This document shows positions 38,564-44,156 of a stretch of 44,156 nt of DNA, in pieces; positions within the stretch are counted from its first letter, which is position 1; each line of letters begins with the position of its first letter. A program made the translations under genes and the position numbers. The notes under the pieces are model-generated. The model saw only the letters and a program-made list of their open reading frames with translations, made no database searches and was not told the origin of the DNA. Source of the DNA: an uncultured Lachnospiraceae bacterium (GTDB lineage: Bacteria > Bacillota > Clostridia > Lachnospirales > Lachnospiraceae); NCBI GenBank assembly GCA_944383965.1, contig CALWRQ010000008.1:1-44156 (forward strand), read 5' to 3'.

Positions 38564-39718
38564 TCAGAAAAACATGGTTTCCAGCAGTCCCTTCTTCTGT
38601 TCCGTGAGCTTTTCCAGGACACAGGTTTCTTCCCGGATCTGCCGGCCGGCCAGATCTGCCAGGCCGGCGATTTCTTCCTGGACGGAAAGAGGAGGAACGG
38701 GCACGGAGAGGGAAAGAAGATGATCCGGCTTTACCGACATTCTTTCATAAACGGTTCCTTCCTGATAGCGGAGTGCCTGGGAGAGGAAGGACGGTCGGGT
38801 GACCAGAAATTCCACAAAACCGGGGATGAAACCGGGATTTACGGAGAATACCCCATAGATGGGGGAGAAAATTCCGTCTTCCAGGCGGTTGCGGCAGATC
38901 ACGCCGAATTTCAAGTTGGCCGGATTGTAGCAGATATCATTCAGGCGGGTGATTTTGTAGGGCTTGTCCGGGTTTTTTACAAGAAAATCCCGGTTGTAGC
39001 GGGGGGATTTGTGGACAATTCCGTCTTTGGTAAGGGAGAGGTGTGGATAAGCCTCTCCTTTTTTTGCGTATTCCAGCCGCTCTGTGAGGATGGAGGAGAG
39101 CGGGAGGATCCTCAGGCCTTCGGAAGAGAGCCGCTGCCGGAACAGGGCTTCCGTCAGTTCTCTCTGCTGCTGCTTCAGACTGAGGATGAGCTGCTTCTGT
39201 GCCAGGATTTCATTGTCGGCTGTGCGGAGAAAATCGGCGATCAGAAGCTGTTCGGTCCGGGAAGGAATGGGGAAAGGAACAGAGGAAAGGGACTTCCAGC
39301 TGGCTCTGGGCATACGGGTGCCGCTGGTGGTCAGAACGGCCTTCTGAAAGCGGGGAGTCTGGACCAGCTGGAACAGGAATCCGTTGTCGGCCAGAATTCC
39401 GTCAAAGACCCATATTTCTTTTGAGCACACTCCGTCGAAATCAGGCCGGGCAAATTTACGCAGATTGGGGCGCAGCTTCCCGAACAGGACATCGCCTCTG
39501 CAGAAGCGGGTCTTTGCCGTACGGGAAAGGGAAAAATCGGCATGGCCCAGGATGACCCCGGTACCGGACTCCAGATGCTCCAGCTCAATGCAGGAAAGGC
39601 GGGAGTCCGGGGATGGGGACAGGGCTTTGTTTTTTAATCCGGCGACAGCACGGAACGGGTGGCTTTCCCAGGGATCGGAAAATCCGGGAAAACGAAAGAT
39701 CGGGGTATTCATATCCAT
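38564..39718 (-). CDS. hsdS: Type I restriction-modification specificity subunit HsdS
   Basis: A 384-residue S subunit with two target recognition domains, about 1-150 and 200-340, each followed by a conserved helical spacer (RTEQLLIADFLRTADNEILAQKQLI split over about 155-185, and VQEEIAGLADLAGRQI near the end). It sets the DNA sequence read by the complex. The ATG at 39718 is chosen, as AGGAG is six bases upstream; the ATG at 39724 is too close. It lies 33 bp after hsdM. No hsdR gene is in the window. No inverted-repeat or S-gene fragments are visible nearby that would suggest shuffling. Confidence 0.88.
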   Translation of the reverse strand: MDMNTPIFRFPGFSDPWESHPFRAVAGLKNKALSPSPDSRLSCIELEHLESGTGVILGHADFSLSRTAKTRFCRGDVLFGKLRPNLRKFARPDFDGVCSKEIWVFDGILADNGFLFQLVQTPRFQKAVLTTSGTRMPRASWKSLSSVPFPIPSRTEQLLIADFLRTADNEILAQKQLILSLKQQQRELTEALFRQRLSSEGLRILPLSSILTERLEYAKKGEAYPHLSLTKDGIVHKSPRYNRDFLVKNPDKPYKITRLNDICYNPANLKFGVICRNRLEDGIFSPIYGVFSVNPGFIPGFVEFLVTRPSFLSQALRYQEGTVYERMSVKPDHLLSLSVPVPPLSVQEEIAGLADLAGRQIREETCVLEKLTEQKKGLLETMFF

Positions 39719-39751
39719 AATCATCTCCTGAAAAGGCGGAGCCAGTTTGTT

Positions 39752-41338
39752 CTATAATCCCAGACGGGACAGATACCGGTCCATTTCCTGCTGCAGGCGT
39801 GCGCACTGAGCGCGGTGAAAGGCCAGCTCTTCACGGACCTGTTTCAGATCCACCGGAGGTTCTTCCTCCGCTGCGCTCACATAACGGGAAATGTTCAGGC
39901 TGAATTCGTTTTCTTCAATGAGAGAAAGAGGCACAGATCGGGAAAATCCGTTCTGCTCCGTCCGGTCCCGGCAGACGGTTACGATCCGGTCGATGTCTTC
40001 ATCGGAGATTGTGTTGATTTTTCTTCCCGGAAGAAAGCTGCGGGATGCGTCTATGAAAAGGACAGAATCCGGACAGGACCGGTTTCTTGCCAGAACCAGG
40101 CAGCAGACGGGAATAGGAGTGCCGTGAAAACATCCGGGCGGAAGACCGATGACTGCATCCACCACATTCAGATTCTTTACCATGTGAGTCCGGATCACCC
40201 CTTCTGCTCCGCCGCGGAACAGAATTCCATGGGGAAGGAGAACGGCAGCCCGTCCGTTGTCATCCATATGATAAACCATATGTTGAAGAAAGGCGAAATC
40301 CTCGTAGGATCTGGGGGCAAGGCGGCCGGCTCCGGAAAACCGCGGATCCTTCAGATACTCAGGATCGGAGCTCCATTTCTGGGAAAAGGGCGGATTGGCC
40401 ACCTGCACCGTAAATTTCAGAGAGCCGAACCGGTCACAGGCAATGGTATCGTCATGAAAAAATGAAAAATTTCCAAAGGGAATCCCGTGAATGATCATAT
40501 TCATGCGGGCCAGGTTGTAGGTGGTCCTGTTTTTTTCCTGACCAAAGAAACGGACAGAAGAGCCGGGGGGAATTTCCCGCAGGACTTCCAGGAGCATGGA
40601 GGCGGATCCCATGGCAGGATCGCAGACGGAAGAAATCTCCTCCTGCCCCAGGCATGCCAGCCGGGCGCACAGGCGGGAGAAGGCGGAAGGGGTAAAAAAT
40701 TCCCCTCCCCGTTTTCCTGCGTCTGAGGCAAACTGGCCGATCAGGATCATGTAGGCAGTGCCCAGTACGTCTATATCGGTATCCTCCGTATCAAAAGGGA
40801 TGGAATGGATCTGGGAGAGAACAGCAGCTATCAGACTGCTGCGCTGGCTCTCATCCCGCCCAAGTTCCGGGTCGTTCAGATTCATGGAATCAAAAATACC
40901 GTCAAAGGCTGCCCGGGCCTCCGGGCTTTTTGCGGAGTCTGCGACGGCTTTGATTGCTTCCTCCAGATTCCGAACGGAAAACAGCCCGTTTTCAATCTGA
41001 CGGATCAGAGAGGAAAACAGGAACGGGGGCTCGATCACCCAGCCCAGATGTTCCAGAGACCATTTCCTGGCGGCTTCCGGATCTTTTCGGAACCGTTCTT
41101 CATAAGTATCCCTGCAGCCGGGGCACAGGCCGGACAGAAGCTCTTTTTCCGCGCGGCCGGACAGATAACGGTAGAAGATCATGGCGAGAATGTAATCCTT
41201 GAATTTGGAAGCGTCCATACTGCCGCGCAGAGCATCGGCGATGGACCAGAGCCTGGAGGATAGCTCCGAGGCGTGGACCGGAACCTGAGAGGACCGGGAA
41301 TGATAAGAAGAATGAGATGTTTTCATAAATGCAGACAC
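39752..41338 (-). CDS. hsdM: Type I restriction-modification methyltransferase subunit HsdM
   Basis: A 528-residue N6-adenine methyltransferase. The N-terminal helical domain has SKFKDYILAMIFYRYLSGRA, followed by GKRGGEFFTPSAFSRL and the SAM motif DPAMGSASMLLEVL, where the usual GSG is GSA. The catalytic motif is NPPFSQKW, intact. The end is a coiled coil. The frame starts with a GTG at 41338; an ATG at 41326 is in frame too and neither has a strong ribosome site. With HsdS it should methylate DNA, but the motor-nuclease HsdR is absent here, so restriction depends on a gene elsewhere or is lost. Confidence 0.9.
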   Translation of the reverse strand: MSAFMKTSHSSYHSRSSQVPVHASELSSRLWSIADALRGSMDASKFKDYILAMIFYRYLSGRAEKELLSGLCPGCRDTYEERFRKDPEAARKWSLEHLGWVIEPPFLFSSLIRQIENGLFSVRNLEEAIKAVADSAKSPEARAAFDGIFDSMNLNDPELGRDESQRSSLIAAVLSQIHSIPFDTEDTDIDVLGTAYMILIGQFASDAGKRGGEFFTPSAFSRLCARLACLGQEEISSVCDPAMGSASMLLEVLREIPPGSSVRFFGQEKNRTTYNLARMNMIIHGIPFGNFSFFHDDTIACDRFGSLKFTVQVANPPFSQKWSSDPEYLKDPRFSGAGRLAPRSYEDFAFLQHMVYHMDDNGRAAVLLPHGILFRGGAEGVIRTHMVKNLNVVDAVIGLPPGCFHGTPIPVCCLVLARNRSCPDSVLFIDASRSFLPGRKINTISDEDIDRIVTVCRDRTEQNGFSRSVPLSLIEENEFSLNISRYVSAAEEEPPVDLKQVREELAFHRAQCARLQQEMDRYLSRLGL

Positions 41339-41403
41339 CAGCCTTATTTCAGACAGCAGGACATCCGGTTCCTCTGAAAGGGAACGGAGCCGGCTTTCCT
41401 ATC

Positions 41404-41432
41404 ATAATAGCATAGGTGAGAAAAGATTTCAA
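41404..41432 (-). promoter_or_regulatory. hsdMS promoter
   Basis: On the minus strand, TTGAAA (41432-41427) and TATTAT (41409-41404) are 17 bp apart, with TGC just upstream of the -10 box. Confidence 0.7.
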
Positions 41433-41479
41433 AACAAATGGAAAAACCTTCCACAACCGGTATGTTTTCCAAAAAGAAC

Positions 41480-41508
41480 TTGAACATTTCCCCGGGGGAT
41501 TATAGGCT
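41480..41508 (+). promoter_or_regulatory. Weak candidate promoter for the SulP gene
   Basis: TTGAAC at 41480-41485, with TAGGCT at a 17-bp spacing or TATAGG at 15 bp. Neither is a good -10 box, so the assignment is weak. Confidence 0.3.
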
Positions 41509-41557
41509 TAAGAAAGTATGGCTTCAACGCCTTATTTTACAAGGGGGATAACTGAGT

Positions 41558-43228
41558 ATGAAAGATTTTACACCGAAGCTCTTTCTATGTCTGAAAGAGT
41601 ATTCCAGGGAACAGTTTGTCAGGGATTTTATTTCCGGAGTGATCGTGGCAATCATTGCTCTTCCGCTTTCCATCGCTCTGGCGCTGGCTTCCGGAGTGGC
41701 TCCGGAACAGGGACTTTATACTGCGGTCACAGCCGGTTTTCTGATTTCCTTTTTCGGGGGAAGCCGGGTGCAGATTGCAGGTCCCACAGCGGCCTTTGCA
41801 TCCATAGTGGCGGGAATCGTGGCAAAGAACGGAATGGAAGGAATGGCTGTAGCCACCATTCTGGCGGGAATTATTCTGGTTGTCATGGGATTTCTCCGGC
41901 TGGGGAGTCTGATCCGGTTCATTCCGTTTACCATTACCACAGGCTTTACCGCCGGAATCGCCGTAACCATTGCCATTGGCCAGATCAAGGATTTTCTGGG
42001 GCTGACCTTTCAGAATTCCCCGGTGGAGACAGTGGAAAAGCTGGAAGAGGTGATCCGCTGTATGGGGACTTTCAATGGGACGGCTCTGGGAATCGGCCTG
42101 TTTTCTCTGGCGATTCTGATCCTGTGCCCGAAAATCAAAGGGATCGACAGGATCCCGCCGTCTCTGATCGCAGTGCTTCTCGCAGGAGCCGCAGTAAAGG
42201 TATTGGATCTGCCGGTGAATACCATCGGGGACCTGTACACGATTTCTGCTTCTCTGCCGCCCTTCCATATGCCGGACGTAAGCTTTGACCTGATCCGGAC
42301 AGTACTGCCGGATGCCTTTACCATTGCCGTTCTGGCGGCCATCGAGTCCCTGCTGTCCTGCGTGGTGGCAGACAGTATGATCGGCGACAAGCACAATTCC
42401 AACGCGGAGCTCATCGCTCAGGGAATCGGAAATGCGGCTTCCGCTCTGTTCGGGGGAATTCCGGCTACGGGAGCTATTGCCCGTACGGCTGCCAATATCA
42501 AAAACGGAGGCGGCACCCCCGTGGCAGGTATGGTGCACGCAGGGGTTCTTCTGCTGATCCTGGTGCTTCTCATGCCTTTTGCCGCGCTCATTCCCATGCC
42601 GGCCATTGCCGCGATCCTGTTTATGGTGGCTTATAATATGAGCGGCTGGAGAGTGTTTGCAGAAACGGTCAGATCTTCGCCGAAAAGCGATGTGGCAGTG
42701 CTGATCCTGACTTTTTTCCTTACTGTGGTTTTTGATCTGGTAGTGGCCATTGCAGTAGGGCTGATCCTGGCGTCCCTTCTTTTCATGAAGAGAATGTCCG
42801 ATGTGGCAGACGTGGAAGAATGGGACTATCTGGATTCCTATGAAGAGGGGAGCGAGCAGAAACGGCTTATGCCGGTTCCGGACCATGTGATGGTGTTTGA
42901 AATCACCGGCCCCCTGTTTTTCGGCATTGCGGACAAGATCCAGGAGCTTCCCATGGGACCGGGAAAAACAGTGCTGATCCTTCGGATGCGCAGTGTGCCC
43001 GCCATGGATATTACGGCGTTAAACAGTCTGAAGAAGCTGTCTGCCGTGTGCAGAAAAAATCATGTCCGTCTGATTTTTTCCCATGTGAATGCCCAGCCGA
43101 TGAAGGTCATGAAGAAATCCGGTTTTTATGAAGAAATGGGAGAAGAAAACTTCCGGTCCTGCATCGAGGACGCGCTGGCGTTTGCAGAAACGGTAAAACA
43201 AATAAAGCCGGAGAACGGTCCGCAGTGA
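41558..43228 (+). CDS. SulP-family inorganic anion transporter with STAS domain
   Basis: A 556-residue transporter with about ten to twelve membrane segments. SulP signatures: GVIVAIIALPLSIALALASGV, GLYTAVTAGFLISFFGGSRVQIAGPTAAF (written in two parts) and the C-terminal half containing SLLSCVVADSMIGDKHNSNAEL. The STAS domain (about 440-550; VFEITGPLFFGIADKI) is of the anti-sigma-antagonist type that controls transport. Bacterial relatives carry sulfate, bicarbonate or C4-dicarboxylates; the substrate here cannot be told. It has an AAGGGGG ribosome site and stands alone. Confidence 0.92.
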   Translation: MKDFTPKLFLCLKEYSREQFVRDFISGVIVAIIALPLSIALALASGVAPEQGLYTAVTAGFLISFFGGSRVQIAGPTAAFASIVAGIVAKNGMEGMAVATILAGIILVVMGFLRLGSLIRFIPFTITTGFTAGIAVTIAIGQIKDFLGLTFQNSPVETVEKLEEVIRCMGTFNGTALGIGLFSLAILILCPKIKGIDRIPPSLIAVLLAGAAVKVLDLPVNTIGDLYTISASLPPFHMPDVSFDLIRTVLPDAFTIAVLAAIESLLSCVVADSMIGDKHNSNAELIAQGIGNAASALFGGIPATGAIARTAANIKNGGGTPVAGMVHAGVLLLILVLLMPFAALIPMPAIAAILFMVAYNMSGWRVFAETVRSSPKSDVAVLILTFFLTVVFDLVVAIAVGLILASLLFMKRMSDVADVEEWDYLDSYEEGSEQKRLMPVPDHVMVFEITGPLFFGIADKIQELPMGPGKTVLILRMRSVPAMDITALNSLKKLSAVCRKNHVRLIFSHVNAQPMKVMKKSGFYEEMGEENFRSCIEDALAFAETVKQIKPENGPQ

Positions 43229-43281
43229 GCGGAGCCTGAAATTTCCGGATAAGAACGGGGCAGGAAGAGCCAAAAGAGGTG

Positions 43282-43347
43282 ATGAATATGTGCGGAGGCA
43301 TCATTGCCCGGAAGATTGCACAGACCCATGTAGATAGCTGTCATTGA
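43282..43347 (+). CDS. Possible 21-residue microprotein
   Basis: An open frame (MNMCGGIIARKIAQTHVDSCH) with a good AAAGAGGTG site upstream. It has no hydrophobic segment and no homologue that I recognise. It may be chance, or a leader peptide ahead of the methyltransferase gene 35 bp downstream. Confidence 0.2.
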   Translation: MNMCGGIIARKIAQTHVDSCH

Positions 43348-43382
43348 GTTTGAATGAGATATTTACATGGGAGGAACAGGAT

Positions 43383-44132
43383 ATGAAAGAAAATAAGTAC
43401 GACAACGAAAACTTTTTTCAAAAATACAGTCAGATGATGCGTTCCCGGAAAGGGCTGCAGGGAGCGGGAGAATGGCCGGAACTGAAGAAAATGCTTCCCG
43501 ACTTTCGGGGTAAAAGAGTTCTGGATCTGGGCTGCGGCTACGGATGGCACTGCAGGTATGCGGCGGAGCAGCAGGCGGAATCTGTACTGGGAACGGACAT
43601 TTCCCGAAAAATGCTCCGGACCGCACAGGAGATCAATTCGGCTCCTCAGATTGAATACCGGTGTGCGGCCATGGAGGATCTGCAGTTCCCGGAAGGTACG
43701 TTTGATGTGGTCATCAGTTCTCTGGCATTTCACTATATAAAGGATTTTGAACCGCTTGTCAGGAACATTGCCCGATGGCTCCGGCAGGGAGGAAGCCTGG
43801 TGTTTTCCGTAGAGCATCCGGTCTTCACTTCTTACGGTACACAGGACTGGTACTATGATGAAAATGGAGAGATCCTTCATTTTCCCGTGGACAACTACTA
43901 CTATGAAGGACGGAGAGAGGCAGTGTTTTTGGGGGAAAAGGTCATAAAATACCACCGTACCCTGACGACCTATCTGGAGACCCTCATTCGGAACGGATTC
44001 GAGATCCGGCATGTGGTGGAGCCGGAACCGCCGGAAGAAATGATGGATCTGGATGGAATGAAGGATGAAATGCGCCGGCCGATGATGCTTCTTGTTTCAG
44101 CGGAGAAAAAGAAACATCAGGACTTTTCTTGA
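43383..44132 (+). CDS. Class I SAM-dependent methyltransferase
   Basis: A 249-residue methyltransferase of the Methyltransf_11/25 type. The SAM-binding motif is VLDLGCGYGWHCRYAAE, with VLGTDISRKML as the acidic second strand and FDVVISSLAFHYIKDFEPL as motif post-I. GGSLVFSVEHPVFTSY continues the core. The substrate is probably a small molecule; it lacks a nucleic-acid-binding domain. The start at 43383 follows GGGAGGAACAGG. A frame open from 43344 extends slightly upstream but is less likely. The last 24 bases of the window hold nothing recognisable. Confidence 0.88.
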   Translation: MKENKYDNENFFQKYSQMMRSRKGLQGAGEWPELKKMLPDFRGKRVLDLGCGYGWHCRYAAEQQAESVLGTDISRKMLRTAQEINSAPQIEYRCAAMEDLQFPEGTFDVVISSLAFHYIKDFEPLVRNIARWLRQGGSLVFSVEHPVFTSYGTQDWYYDENGEILHFPVDNYYYEGRREAVFLGEKVIKYHRTLTTYLETLIRNGFEIRHVVEPEPPEEMMDLDGMKDEMRRPMMLLVSAEKKKHQDFS

Positions 44133-44156
44133 CATCAGCCCGGCTTCTGTGCTATC

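Overview
The window looks like a chromosomal segment of a Gram-positive anaerobe of the Clostridia, most likely the family Lachnospiraceae. Reasons: a compact Tad/Flp pilus locus of the Gram-positive type (Flp1-like pilin, DUF5702-type and TadE-type pseudopilins, a DUF6382-FHA protein), a DUF4317 protein, a solitary murG, ammonia-dependent asnA, a two-domain polyphosphate:AMP phosphotransferase, a VanW-family envelope protein and a mutS2-type MutS. Composition is moderately GC-rich apart from one AT-rich island near 9.7-10.7 kb. The genus cannot be fixed from sequence alone. I found no rRNA, tRNA, CRISPR array or replication origin.

Layout. 1-6507: the distal half of a Tad (tight adherence) pilus operon, all on the plus strand with short gaps or overlaps: the 3' end of tadB, a tadC with an unusual extracytoplasmic N-terminal domain, a pilin, a large DUF5702-type protein, a TadE-like protein with a tandem Cys/His tail, the prepilin peptidase, a second TadE-like protein and an FHA protein. 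6511-9248: a promoter and a small unit of rhomboid protease, HIT hydrolase and ECF-like sigma factor, converging on murG with a 61-bp coding overlap. 9356-12334: an accessory island holding an anti-sigma-like membrane protein whose composition changes midway, a small secreted protein, and a decayed IS1182-family element with imperfect terminal inverted repeats and a structured 3' segment.

12454-20566: TraX-like membrane protein, TatD nuclease, RsmA, polyphosphate:AMP phosphotransferase, cell-wall amidase and DUF4317, then a bidirectional terminator and, on the minus strand, a GGDEF protein with an NTF2-like front domain, and asnA. 20795-29983: a long plus-strand run for tRNA t6A synthesis (TsaC/Sua5), dCMP deaminase, a B12-binding radical SAM protein, endonuclease III, a DnaQ-like exonuclease, a 37-residue membrane protein, a VanW-family protein, a stand-alone AIR-synthase C-terminal domain, an Lrp-like regulator, an aminotransferase and TrmL, closed by a strong terminator. 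30051-34565: a minus-strand unit of mutS2, response regulator and histidine kinase. 34827-38544: an HtrA-like protein that has lost all three catalytic residues, YhaM and RlmD. 38564-41338: minus-strand hsdM-hsdS without hsdR. 41558-end: a SulP transporter and a SAM-dependent methyltransferase.

Most of the window is housekeeping. The parts I would look at first are the catalytically dead HtrA-like protein, the modified Tad components, the stand-alone AIRS C-terminal domain, the hsdMS pair without a nuclease, and the AT-rich island with its chimeric anti-sigma-like gene and folded IS remnant.
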